Positions 51,890-60,038 of a stretch of DNA of 64,000 nt are shown piece after piece (position 1 is the first letter of the stretch; the number at the start of each line of letters is the position of its first letter). The notes under the pieces were generated by a model. That model was not told the DNA's origin. It was given only the letters and a program-made list of their open reading frames with translations, and made no database searches. Location: assembly GCA_018971835.1 (NCBI GenBank), contig JAGWZW010000008.1, positions 1 through 64,000 on the forward strand, in the 5' to 3' direction. A program made the translations under genes and the position numbers. This DNA comes from Alphaproteobacteria bacterium. GTDB lineage: Bacteria; Pseudomonadota; Alphaproteobacteria; Micropepsales; Micropepsaceae.

Positions 51890-53223
51890 CCGGCGGCTGG
51901 CACCCCTTCCGTTCCCTGCGCCGGACAATGCCGCGCAAGCTGTTCGGCCGCTCGCTCATCATCATCGTGGCGCCGATGGTGCTGTTGCAGGGCATGGTGA
52001 CCTATGCCTTCTTCGTGCGCCATTACAGCGTGATGACCCGCCACCTAAGCAGCGGCGTGGCGGCAAGCGTGGCCTATCTCGTCGATCTGAGCGAGAGCCA
52101 TCCCGATCCCAGGGAACGCAAGGCGCTCCTTGACATGGCGGCCAACACCCTCAACTACCAGATCACCTATCTGCCCGGGCAGCACATCGCCGGACCGGCA
52201 GTTCATGCGGCACCGAACATCAACGACATCCTCTCCGCGACCTTCACGCGCGAATTGAGCCGGGATCATCACTTCACCTCACGCATGATCGGCCGCTATC
52301 TCGACCTCTCCGTGGAGGTGAAGGGCGGCGTCCTGCGCCTGATGATCCCCGACGACCGCATCTTCGCCGGCAATGCCGATATCTTCGTGCTCTGGATGGT
52401 AGTTTCGGCGTTCCTGCTGCTGGCGATCGCCATCATCTTCCTGCGCAACCAGGTGCGGCCGATCGAGCGGCTGGCGCTGGCCGCCGACGCCTTCGGCCGC
52501 GGCCGCGCCGTGCCCGATTTCAAGCCGCGCGGCGCCAGCGAGGTGCGCAGCGCCGCCCAGGCCTTCCTGACCATGCGCGCGCGCATCGAGCGCCATGTCC
52601 AGCAGCGTACCGAAATGCTGGCCGGCGTCAGCCACGACCTCAAGACTCCGCTCACCCGCATGAAACTGCAATTGGCCATGATGGACGAAACTGCCGATAC
52701 CCAGGCCATGCGCCAGGACGTGGCCGACATGGAGCGGCTGCTCGACGAATATCTCGATTTCGCGCGTGGCGAAGGCGGCGAAGAGGCTACGGCCACCAAC
52801 CTTTCTGTGCTGGTACAGGATGTCGCCGATGCGGCGTTGCGCGGCCGCGCGGACAAGCAGCTGGTCACCGAGATCGAACCGGGCATCGCGCTTCCGGTGC
52901 GGCCCCATGCGCTGCGCCGCTGTCTCAACAACCTGGTCGACAATGCGCTCAAGCATGGCAGCGCTGCGCAAATGACTCTGCGCAGCGCCGGCAGGAACAT
53001 CGAAATCCTGGTGGATGACAACGGCCCCGGCATCCCCGAAGCGCGGCGCGAGGAAGCCTTCCGCCCCTTTCACCGCCTCGATCAGGGCCGCAACCTGCAG
53101 GCCGGCGGCAGCGGGCTCGGGCTGGCCATCGCACGCGACATCGCCAGAGCCCACGGCGGCGATCTTGCCCTCGCGACCAGCCCGCTGGGCGGGCTTAGGG
53201 CGACCATCAGATTGCCGGTCTAA
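51886..53223 (+). CDS. EnvZ-like sensor histidine kinase
   Basis: 445 residues. Membrane helix (about 22-45), periplasmic sensor loop (about 46-165), second helix (about 167-186), HAMP (about 187-240), HisKA with H250 in LAGVSHDLKTPLTRMKLQL, and HATPase with NLVDNALKHG (N box), VDDNGPGIP (G1), FRPFHR (F box) and GGSGLGLAIARDIARAHGG (G2). All kinase boxes are intact. Likely partner of the response regulator upstream. Its last 4 bp overlap the convergent COQ9-like gene. Confidence 0.94.
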   Translation: MTGGWHPFRSLRRTMPRKLFGRSLIIIVAPMVLLQGMVTYAFFVRHYSVMTRHLSSGVAASVAYLVDLSESHPDPRERKALLDMAANTLNYQITYLPGQHIAGPAVHAAPNINDILSATFTRELSRDHHFTSRMIGRYLDLSVEVKGGVLRLMIPDDRIFAGNADIFVLWMVVSAFLLLAIAIIFLRNQVRPIERLALAADAFGRGRAVPDFKPRGASEVRSAAQAFLTMRARIERHVQQRTEMLAGVSHDLKTPLTRMKLQLAMMDETADTQAMRQDVADMERLLDEYLDFARGEGGEEATATNLSVLVQDVADAALRGRADKQLVTEIEPGIALPVRPHALRRCLNNLVDNALKHGSAAQMTLRSAGRNIEILVDDNGPGIPEARREEAFRPFHRLDQGRNLQAGGSGLGLAIARDIARAHGGDLALATSPLGGLRATIRLPV

Positions 53224-53807
53224 TCGTCGTCTTCCACCAGCGGCGCGCGCTTCATCACACTTTCGCCGTGGCGCAGATCCGCGTCGAGCCGGGACATGGT
53301 TTTGGCGAGGTCGGGCCCGTCGTCCAGCCAGGCCGGCACCGCATGACCGAGCACGGCCGCGAAGCCGAGCGCGCGCAGCGAGAGCGCCGGGCCGCGGTCG
53401 GCCTCGGCCAGCGCCATCAGCCAATGCGCGGCTTCAAGGATACCGTCCCGCGCTGACACCAGCGACAGGGGATCGCGGCGCAGGCATTCATAAAGCGAGC
53501 GCACCGCCTTCTTGTGTTTGGCCAGCGCACCGAACCACGCCAGCGCCACCTCAAACATCCGGTCGTGGATATCGCCGGGGCCGGCCCTGTGCTGCGCGGC
53601 GACCGCCGCGCCGATGCGCTTCAGGATAAGGCCGAACAGCCGCGGCTTGGAGGGGGCGATCTGCTGCAGGTCGGCCAACTGCAGCTTCGCCGCACGCGCC
53701 ACCGCAGCCAGTGTCAAATCCTGCCACGGGGTCTTGGCCAGCAGCCGGAGCGCGGCATCGGCCAATTTGGCTTCTGGGCGGGTTTCGGGACCGGGCTTTT
53801 GCGGCAT
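53220..53807 (-). CDS. COQ9/TetR-like protein
   Basis: 195 residues. N-terminal helix-turn-helix of TetR type (ALRLLAKTPWQDLTLAAVARAAKLQLADLQQIAPSKPRLFGLIL) and a helical C-terminal domain (RSLYECLRRDPLSLVSARDG, ALSLRALGFAAVLGHAVPAWLDDGPDLAKTMSRLDADL) like that of alphaproteobacterial COQ9-related proteins. Could be a lipid-binding ubiquinone-biosynthesis helper rather than a DNA-binding repressor. ubiK, another ubiquinone factor, is 1.5 kb upstream on the same strand. Confidence 0.78.
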   Translation of the reverse strand: MPQKPGPETRPEAKLADAALRLLAKTPWQDLTLAAVARAAKLQLADLQQIAPSKPRLFGLILKRIGAAVAAQHRAGPGDIHDRMFEVALAWFGALAKHKKAVRSLYECLRRDPLSLVSARDGILEAAHWLMALAEADRGPALSLRALGFAAVLGHAVPAWLDDGPDLAKTMSRLDADLRHGESVMKRAPLVEDDD

Positions 53808-53830
53808 GGGAGAAGCATCGCGCCCCGCGC

Positions 53831-54658
53831 TCAGGAACTCAACTCCTTGGCCCGCGCATTGGCGGCCGCGACCGCGCGGGTCATCAGCGCGCGCAAGCCG
53901 GCATCGGCCATCAGCACCTTGAGCGCGGCCTCCGTGGTGCCGCCGGGGCTGGTCACGTCGCGGCGCAACTCGGCGGCCGGGCGCTGGTCGGCGTCGAGCA
54001 GCGCGCCGGCGCCCGTGATCGTGGCGCGCGCGAGGGCCTGGGCCACCTCGCGCGGCAGGCCGGCCGCCACGCCCGCCTCGGCCAGCGCCTCGACCAGATA
54101 AAAAACATAGGCCGGCCCCGAACCGGAAACCGCGGTAGCCGCGTCCACCAGCGCTTCGCGCTTTACCCACACGGTCTTGCCCAGCGCGGCGAGCAGCGCT
54201 TCGGCCAACGCGCGATCCTTGTCCGTTGCTTTCGGTGCGGCGAAGAGCGCCGCGATACCCCGCCCGATCGAGCCGGGCGTGTTGGGCATGGTGCGCACGA
54301 TGCGCGCATTCCGTCCCCAGGCCTTGGTCATCGCCTTGATCGAGGTGCCCGCGGCGATGGAGAGCATCAGCGCGCCGGCTTCGGCCAGCCCGCGCAAGCG
54401 CACCGCCTCGGTGCGCAGCAATTGCGGCTTGATGGCGATGACGACGGCGCGCACGCGCGCCGGCGCCGTGGAAAGATCGGCATGCAGGGCAACGCCGGAT
54501 TTCCTGACGAGTGCCTTCAAGGCAGGCGAAGGATGGGGCTCCACCACTTCGATGGGGCCGATGCCCGCCGCAATCCAGCCACGCAGCAGCGCACCGCCCA
54601 TGCGGCCCGCGCCAATCAGCAGGACGGTCTTGCTCCGGCTTACGCCTGCCCTGCGCAT
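53831..54658 (-). CDS. proC: Pyrroline-5-carboxylate reductase
   Basis: 275 residues. Last step of proline synthesis. NAD(P)-binding VLLIGAGRMGGALLRGWIAAG at the N terminus, VVIAIKPQLL, IVRTMPNTPGSIGRGIAALF, and the conserved C-terminal ATAVSGSGPAYVFYLVEALAEAGVAAGLPREVA and DVTSPGGTTEAALKVL blocks. Start set at MRRAGVSRSKTV, which leaves a 19-bp overlap with ybjN; the track's 39 extra codons are a shadow of ybjN. Confidence 0.94.
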   Translation of the reverse strand: MRRAGVSRSKTVLLIGAGRMGGALLRGWIAAGIGPIEVVEPHPSPALKALVRKSGVALHADLSTAPARVRAVVIAIKPQLLRTEAVRLRGLAEAGALMLSIAAGTSIKAMTKAWGRNARIVRTMPNTPGSIGRGIAALFAAPKATDKDRALAEALLAALGKTVWVKREALVDAATAVSGSGPAYVFYLVEALAEAGVAAGLPREVAQALARATITGAGALLDADQRPAAELRRDVTSPGGTTEAALKVLMADAGLRALMTRAVAAANARAKELSS

Positions 54659-55140
54659 TCCAGCACCGCGGCTTCCACCGCGTCCTTGGCGGACTTGCCG
54701 CCCCACAGCACGAACTGGAACGCCGGATAATAATACTCGCACGCTTCCACCGCGAGGTTGAGCAGGGCCTCGCATTGCGAGGCGCTGGCCTTGGCATCGG
54801 GGAAGATCATGGCGTGACGGAAGAGCAGCGCGCCGTCATCCGGCCACAGATCGAAATGGCCCAGCCACAGCTTGGCATTCACATACATCAGAAGATCGGC
54901 GACGTCGTGGCGGCGCGTTTCGTTCACCCGCATGTCGAAGGCCGAGGACAAATGCAGCGACTGCAGATCGTCGCGCCAGGTGAAGGTGAAATGGTGATCG
55001 CACCAGCGCCCGGCGACGGACAGGTTAAGCTCGTCGCGCCCGCTGCGCTCGAACGGCCAGCCATTGCCCTCGACCGCATGTTCGAGCATGTCGAGCGGAT
55101 GCGGCGTGAGGCTGAACTCGTCGTGATGGGCAACCGTCAT
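54640..55140 (-). CDS. YbjN domain protein
   Basis: 166 residues from MTVAHHDEF, preceded by CAGGGA at 7-nt spacing. Single YbjN domain (about 10-150: HPLDMLEHAVEGNGWPFERSGRDELNLSVAGRW, LQSLHLSSAFDMRV, LFRHAMIF). The fold resembles type III secretion chaperones; function is unknown. Overlaps proC by 19 bp, a pairing common in alphaproteobacteria. Confidence 0.88.
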   Translation of the reverse strand: MTVAHHDEFSLTPHPLDMLEHAVEGNGWPFERSGRDELNLSVAGRWCDHHFTFTWRDDLQSLHLSSAFDMRVNETRRHDVADLLMYVNAKLWLGHFDLWPDDGALLFRHAMIFPDAKASASQCEALLNLAVEACEYYYPAFQFVLWGGKSAKDAVEAAVLECAGQA

Positions 55141-55252
55141 CTGCGTTCCCTGGCCACCGGCTTCAAAAACGAAGCACCCTTGAGCCAAACTGGCACAAGG
55201 ATTCACGGTCAGACAAGAGTCAGCGCGGCCCGCGATTCCTCTGGCGCGGACA

Positions 55253-55285
55253 ATTCACAGCTTTGGGCAGCGCGCGGCTGTGAAT
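55253..55285. other. 9-bp inverted repeat between ybjN and ubiK
   Basis: ATTCACAGC / GCTGTGAAT arms with a 15-nt GC-rich spacer. It lies 37 nt past the ubiK stop and 112 nt upstream of the ybjN start: a weak terminator without T-run or a regulatory site. Otherwise this 181-bp gap shows nothing. Confidence 0.4.
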
Positions 55286-55321
55286 GATTCCTGTTCGGCG
55301 ACGCGCACGGTGTGCGGCAGA

Positions 55322-55573
55322 TCAACTCTCGGCAATCTTGGCTTCGAGCGCTGCGAGGCGTGCTTCGAGCCGCTCGTTCTCCTCGCGCGCCTTTTGGGCC
55401 ATCGCCTTGGTCGCTTCAAACTCCTCGCGCGGCACGAAGTCCATGTCGGCCACCAGCCGCTCCAGTCGCTGGCGCACGAAGGTGTCGATCTCGGCACGCA
55501 CGCTCTGGGCTGCCCCGGCGGCGTCGGTGAACAGGCGGGCAAGGCCGTCGAGCACGGGGTTATCGGTCTGCAT
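55322..55573 (-). CDS. ubiK: Ubiquinone biosynthesis accessory factor UbiK
   Basis: 83 residues. BMFP/DUF526 family: N-terminal amphipathic helix (NPVLDGLARLFTDAAGAAQSVRAEIDTFVRQRLERLVADMDFVPREEFE) and a C-terminal coiled coil (about 50-82, AMAQKAREENERLEARLAALEAKI). Needed for efficient aerobic ubiquinone synthesis and able to insert in membranes. Start set at the ATG with GGAGG 5 nt upstream. Divergent from lgt. Confidence 0.9.
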   Translation of the reverse strand: MQTDNPVLDGLARLFTDAAGAAQSVRAEIDTFVRQRLERLVADMDFVPREEFEATKAMAQKAREENERLEARLAALEAKIAES

Positions 55574-55594
55574 GGGCACCTCCGAATGAGCCGG

Positions 55595-55655
55595 TAGTGA
55601 ATAGCGAGTAGCGAATGGAGAAAAAAGCCCGTACTACTGCCTACGCACCATTCGC
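55595..55655. repeat. Small tandem/inverted repeat in the ubiK-lgt divergent region
   Basis: Three 7-nt units (TAGTGAA, TAGCGAG, TAGCGAA) at 55595-55615, whose end GCGAATGG (55611-55618) is inverted as CCATTCGC at 55648-55655. This looks like a miniature repeat inserted in the promoter region. Confidence 0.5.
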
Positions 55656-55663
55656 GACCTGCC

Positions 55664-56566
55664 ATGCGCCTTTACGAAGCTCTCCTGCCCTATCCGAAGA
55701 TCGATCCGGTCCTGGTCCATCTGGGGCCCTTTGCCATCCGCTGGTATGCGCTGGCCTACATTGCCGGTCTGCTGCTCGGCTGGTGGCTGGTGCTGAAGGA
55801 AATTGCGCAGAAATCGCTGTGGAAGAACCCGCCCTTCAAGGGCAAGGCCCCCGCCACGGACGAGCAGATCGGTGACCTCGTGGTCTGGGCCACCTTCGGC
55901 GTGATCCTGGGCGGGCGGCTGGGCTGGGATCTGTTTTACGGCATTATCCTGTGCAGCGGGGACCAGACCTATCCTTACTGCTACGGCCTGCCCTGGGGCT
56001 TCCTGCACGATCCCATCAAGATTATCGCCGCCTGGCAGGGCGGCATGAGCTTCCACGGCGGGCTGATCGGTGTGGCCCTGGCGCTGTGGCTGTTCGCCCG
56101 CCGGCGCAAGCTGGACATGGTCCGCATCGGCGACCTCATCGCCACAGTGGCACCGATCGGCCTGTTCTTCGGGCGCCTCGCCAATTTCATCAACGGCGAG
56201 TTGTGGGGCCGGCCCACCGACGTGCCCTGGGCCATGATCTTCCCCAATCCGCTGGCCGGCGCCGTGCCGCGCCATCCCAGCCAGCTCTACGAGGCGGGGC
56301 TGGAGGGCATTGTGCTGTTCGCCATCCTGCAACTGGGCCTGCGCAAACTCCGCTGGCACGAGAAGCCGGGCCTGCTGATCGCGGTGTTTTTCCTGGGCTA
56401 TGGGGTCTTCCGCAGCTTTGTGGAGATGTTCCGCGAGCCCGATGCGCCGTTCCTGGGGCCCATTACGATGGGGCAGATGTTGTCTGCCGTGATGCTGGCG
56501 GTAGCGGCCTATTTCTTCTGGTACGCGCTGTGGCGGCGGAAAGCTGTCGTGAAGGAAAAGGCGTGA
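55664..56566 (+). CDS. lgt: Prolipoprotein diacylglyceryl transferase
   Basis: 300 residues, about seven membrane helices. First step of lipoprotein maturation: diacylglyceryl transfer from phosphatidylglycerol to the lipobox Cys. Lgt signature GRLANFINGELWGRPTDVPWAMIFP (about 170-195), HPSQLYEAGLEG, and GGRLGWDLFYG with the essential Tyr/Arg region, plus GGMSFHGGLIG with the catalytic His. Ends as GTGA overlap with the next gene. Confidence 0.95.
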   Translation: MRLYEALLPYPKIDPVLVHLGPFAIRWYALAYIAGLLLGWWLVLKEIAQKSLWKNPPFKGKAPATDEQIGDLVVWATFGVILGGRLGWDLFYGIILCSGDQTYPYCYGLPWGFLHDPIKIIAAWQGGMSFHGGLIGVALALWLFARRRKLDMVRIGDLIATVAPIGLFFGRLANFINGELWGRPTDVPWAMIFPNPLAGAVPRHPSQLYEAGLEGIVLFAILQLGLRKLRWHEKPGLLIAVFFLGYGVFRSFVEMFREPDAPFLGPITMGQMLSAVMLAVAAYFFWYALWRRKAVVKEKA

Positions 56567-57642
56567 ACCGGCTGGCCGGACGTCTGGCCCGGCTGATCCA
56601 GAGCCAGGGTCCGCTCTCCGTTGCCCAGTTCATGATGCTGGCGCTGCACGATCCGGCGGACGGCTATTATGCCACCCGCGACCCCTTTGGCCGGACCGGC
56701 GATTTCATAACCGCGCCGGAAATCAGCCAGATGTTCGGCGAGCTGATCGGCCTGTGGCTGGTGCAATGCTGGCGCGACCAGGGTTCGCAAGCGCCGGCGC
56801 GGCTGGTGGAACTCGGCCCTGGGCGGGGGACGCTGATGGCCGACGCCCTCCGGGCAGCGAAGCTGGCGCCCGATTTCCTCTCCGCCATCGAGGTCGTGCT
56901 GGTGGAGGCCAGCCCGACGCTGCGCGCGATCCAGGCCGAGGCGCTCAAGGATTGCGGCGCCCCCGTGCGCTGGCTCAACGGGCTGGATGCAAGCCTTGCC
57001 GGCCGGCCGCTCTTCCTCGTCGCCAACGAGTTCTTCGACGCTCTGCCCGTGCGCCAATATGTGAAGACCGGGCGCGGCTGGTGCGAGCGGATGGTGACGA
57101 CGGACGACGAAGGCAACCTCGCCTTCGCGCTGGCGCCGGTGCCGGCTGCCGGGCTCCAGATCCCCGAATCCCGCGGCGAGGCGACGGAAGGCGCGGTCTA
57201 CGAAATCTCACCTGCCGCCACGGCCCATGCCGAGGAAATCGCGGGTCTTCTCGCCGCCCAGGGCGGGGCGGCGCTGATCGTTGACTACGGATACGACGGC
57301 GAGGGTTTCGGCGACACGCTGCAAGCGGTCCGCAAACACAAATACGCTCCCGTGCTGGAAGCGCCGGGCCAAGCCGACCTCTCGGCCCATGTCGATTTCC
57401 GGGCGCTGGCGGAAGCGGCGGAACGCGGCGGCGCCAAGGCGCATGGCCCCCTGGCGCAGGGCACGCTGCTCGAAAGACTGGGGCTCAAGAAACGCGCCGC
57501 CGCGCTCGCCAGAGCCCATCCCCAAGACGAAACAGTGTTCGCTGCGGCTGTCGGGCGGCTGGCGGCACCGGGTCAGATGGGACGGCTGTTCCAGGCCCTC
57601 GCCATCCTGCCCGAGCGCGCCGGGCCACCGCCGGGGTTCTGA
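56563..57642 (+). CDS. SAM-dependent methyltransferase, MidA/NDUFAF7 family
   Basis: 359 residues from a GTG overlapping the lgt stop. DUF185 family: MLALHDPADGYYATRDPFGRTGDFITAPEISQMFGELIGLW, SAM motif LVELGPGRGTLMADALRA, VANEFFDALPVRQY and ALIVDYGYDGEGFGDTLQAVRKHKY. Mitochondrial NDUFAF7 dimethylates an arginine of complex I; the bacterial role is presumably similar but not proven. 2 nt before pgeF. Confidence 0.91.
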   Translation: MNRLAGRLARLIQSQGPLSVAQFMMLALHDPADGYYATRDPFGRTGDFITAPEISQMFGELIGLWLVQCWRDQGSQAPARLVELGPGRGTLMADALRAAKLAPDFLSAIEVVLVEASPTLRAIQAEALKDCGAPVRWLNGLDASLAGRPLFLVANEFFDALPVRQYVKTGRGWCERMVTTDDEGNLAFALAPVPAAGLQIPESRGEATEGAVYEISPAATAHAEEIAGLLAAQGGAALIVDYGYDGEGFGDTLQAVRKHKYAPVLEAPGQADLSAHVDFRALAEAAERGGAKAHGPLAQGTLLERLGLKKRAAALARAHPQDETVFAAAVGRLAAPGQMGRLFQALAILPERAGPPPGF

Positions 57643-57644
57643 CC

Positions 57645-58412
57645 ATGCTGATTCTCCGCGCCGAAAATCTCACCCATCCCGGCATCGCGCACGGCTTTTT
57701 CGGGCGCACGGGCGGCGTTTCAACCGGCATCTTTGCCAGCCTCAATTGCGGCCCCGGCTCGGGCGACACGCGCGCCCGGGTGATCGAAAACCGCCGGCGC
57801 GTGGCCGAGGCACTGGCGCCGGGCTGCCACCTGCTCAATGCCTATCAGGTCCACAGCCCGAAAGCTGTGGTAGTGACCGAGCCGTGGGAACTCGGCAATG
57901 GCCCCAAGGCCGACGCGCTGGTCACCGCGATGCCCGGGCTGGCCCTCGGCATCCTGACGGCCGACTGCGCACCGATGCTCTTCGCCGATCCCGAGGCCCG
58001 GGTGATCGGCGCAACTCACGCCGGCTGGAAGGGCGCGCTGGGCGGCGTGGTGGAAGCGACGGCGACGGTCATGGAAAGCCTTGGTGCCCGCCGCGACCGC
58101 ATCCGCGCCGCCATTGGGCCCTGCATCAGCCAAGCGAATTACGAGGTCGGCGCCGAGTTCCGCGACCGCTTCATTGCCAGCGATCCAGCCAATGCCGCTT
58201 ATTTCATCGCCTCGGACCGGCCCGGGCATTTGCGTTTCAACCTCGAAGCCTATGTTGCAGCGCGGGCATATGCCGCAGGCATTACGGATTTGTCGCCGCT
58301 TGGCGCCTGCACCTATGCGCGAAGAGAAGATTTTTTCAGCTACCGGCGAACAACGCACGCGGGCGAGGCCGATTACGGGCGGCAGGTTTCCGCTATCGTT
58401 CTGAACGATTGA
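57645..58412 (+). CDS. pgeF: Peptidoglycan editing factor PgeF (laccase-domain, YfiH family)
   Basis: 255 residues. Multicopper-oxidase-like (DUF152) fold with a zinc site: His in AYQVHSPKAVVV, Cys in LTADCAPMLFADP and His in IGATHAGWKGALGG; RAAIGPCISQANYEVG and LGACTYARREDFFSYRR are also typical. In E. coli YfiH removes L-Ser wrongly built into murein precursors. Closely packed behind lgt and midA. Confidence 0.93.
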   Translation: MLILRAENLTHPGIAHGFFGRTGGVSTGIFASLNCGPGSGDTRARVIENRRRVAEALAPGCHLLNAYQVHSPKAVVVTEPWELGNGPKADALVTAMPGLALGILTADCAPMLFADPEARVIGATHAGWKGALGGVVEATATVMESLGARRDRIRAAIGPCISQANYEVGAEFRDRFIASDPANAAYFIASDRPGHLRFNLEAYVAARAYAAGITDLSPLGACTYARREDFFSYRRTTHAGEADYGRQVSAIVLND

Positions 58413-58442
58413 GAGACGCGTCAATATTCCCGGCACCGCGCC

Positions 58443-58504
58443 GTAAACCCCGGTTTACCGCACGGGTTCTGCTTGCTAGAACGCTCACGGTTTCATCAAA
58501 CCGT
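58443..58504. promoter_or_regulatory. Two adjacent inverted repeats in the prs leader
   Basis: GTAAACC-CC-GGTTTAC (58443-58458) and ACGGTTT-CATC-AAACCGT (58487-58504), both perfect and sharing the GGTTT/AAACC core, 38-99 nt upstream of prs. The first has too short a loop for a hairpin and looks like a dimer-binding site; the second could be either. Confidence 0.5.
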
Positions 58505-58541
58505 CACCTGGGATTGTTGGGGAAAAAGGGGCCGCGCATTC

Positions 58542-59501
58542 ATGAGCGATCTGACCGAAACGCAAGGAATGAAGTTGCTGGCCGGCAATTCCAACCGCGA
58601 ACTGGCCGAGAAGATTGGCCAGTATCTCAAGCTGCCCTTCACCAAAGCCATCGTGCGCCGCTTCGCGGACATGGAAGTGTTCGTCGAGGTTCAGGAAAAT
58701 GTCCGCGGCGAGGACATCTTCGTGATCCAGTCCACCTCCTTCCCGGCCAACGACAACCTGATGGAACTGCTGATCGTGATCGACGCTCTGAAGCGCGCCA
58801 GCGCCCGGCGCATCACGGCGGTGATCCCGTATTTCGGCTATGCGCGGCAGGATCGCAAAGTCGGCCCGCGCACGCCGATCTCGGCCAAACTGGTGGCCAA
58901 CCTGATCACGCAGGCCGGCGCCAACCGCGTGCTGACCGTCGATCTGCACGCCGGGCAGATCCAGGGCTTCTTCGACATCCCGACCGACAATCTCTATGCC
59001 GCGCCGGTAATCGTGAAGGACATCCAGGATTATCTGGGCCAGGACAATCTGATGGTGATCTCGCCCGACGTGGGCGGCGTGGTACGGGCGCGCGCGCTGG
59101 CCAAGAGGCTGGGTGCGAGTCTCGCCATCGTGGACAAGCGCCGCGAACGCGCCGGCGAATCCGAGGTGATGAACATCATCGGCGACGTGGCGGGCCGCTC
59201 GTGCATCCTGGTCGACGACATCGTCGATTCCGGCGGCACCATCTGCAACGCCGCCGAGGCGCTGATCGCCAAGGGCGCCAAGGATGTCTGCGCCTATGCC
59301 ACCCACGGCGTGCTCTCGGGCGGCGCGGTGGCGCGCATCCGGGATTCCAAGCTCAAGTCGATGGTCATCACCGATTCCATCGCGGCCACCGACGATGTGC
59401 GCAAGTGCCCGAACATCCGGCGCATCTCCATCGCCCCGCTGATCGGCGAGGCCATGCGCCGCATCAACAACGAAGAAAGCGTCTCCAGCCTGTTCGACTG
59501 A
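58542..59501 (+). CDS. prs: Ribose-phosphate pyrophosphokinase
   Basis: 319 residues. Makes PRPP for purine, pyrimidine, His and Trp synthesis. Conserved blocks: [80 protein letters not shown] and PRPP loop [14 protein letters not shown]. The ATG at 58542 has AAGGGG 10 nt upstream; the internal Met10 (58569) is a second possibility, matching the start of many Prs proteins. Confidence 0.96.
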   Translation: MSDLTETQGMKLLAGNSNRELAEKIGQYLKLPFTKAIVRRFADMEVFVEVQENVRGEDIFVIQSTSFPANDNLMELLIVIDALKRASARRITAVIPYFGYARQDRKVGPRTPISAKLVANLITQAGANRVLTVDLHAGQIQGFFDIPTDNLYAAPVIVKDIQDYLGQDNLMVISPDVGGVVRARALAKRLGASLAIVDKRRERAGESEVMNIIGDVAGRSCILVDDIVDSGGTICNAAEALIAKGAKDVCAYATHGVLSGGAVARIRDSKLKSMVITDSIAATDDVRKCPNIRRISIAPLIGEAMRRINNEESVSSLFD

Positions 59502-59545
59502 GCCGGTAGCAGGGGAACCGGGCCTGCGGGCCACGGCAGCGGACC

Positions 59546-59923
59546 ATGCGGATGACCACCCCCGTCCATCCTCGCGACATGCTCGCCAAATTCCCGCTGG
59601 TGGTGGCGATCTTCTGGGTTCCCATTCTCGCCATCGCGATCACGGGCTACGTTCCGGTCGGCGGTGCGGTGCGCACGGCCGTGTGGACGGCGGGCTGCCT
59701 GCTGATGAGCACAGCATGCTTCATCAACGCCATGCGCTGCGGGCGGCTGCATTGCTACCTGACCGGCCCGCTCTTCCTGCTGGGCGGCCTGGCCTCGCTG
59801 TTCTACGGCCTCGGCCTGCTGCCCCTGGGCAAGCCGGGCTGGGGCATTATCGGCTACACCCTGCTGGCCGGCGTGGTACTCCTTACCTACCTGCCGGAGC
59901 GTTTCCTGGGCCGATATCGCTGA
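59546..59923 (+). CDS. Small membrane protein with a Cys-rich motif
   Basis: 125 residues with about four membrane helices (16-34, 41-60, 72-90, 100-117). The loop between helices 2 and 3 reads CFINAMRCGRLHCYLTGP: Cys58, Cys65, His69 and Cys70, with Cys51 just inside helix 2. Such a cluster could bind a metal or a cofactor; I recall similar NAxRCGRxHCYxTGP sequences in uncharacterised membrane proteins but cannot name a family. Between prs and rplY, same strand, no clear ribosome-binding site. Confidence 0.72.
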   Translation: MRMTTPVHPRDMLAKFPLVVAIFWVPILAIAITGYVPVGGAVRTAVWTAGCLLMSTACFINAMRCGRLHCYLTGPLFLLGGLASLFYGLGLLPLGKPGWGIIGYTLLAGVVLLTYLPERFLGRYR

Positions 59924-60038
59924 TGGCATGGTCTGCCCGGTTGCCAAGGACCGCGGCATCCGCTAAAAACCCCGGCTTTCCGGGCCCATGACGGACCGAC
60001 CTGCCGCATCAACGGCTGGAATTTCAAGGATTTAAGCC

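Noticed and set aside
57281-59509. 742-codon plus-strand ORF across midA, pgeF and prs
   Set aside because: Out-of-frame shadow of three clear genes on the same strand; its translation is Arg/Gly/His-rich without domain motifs.
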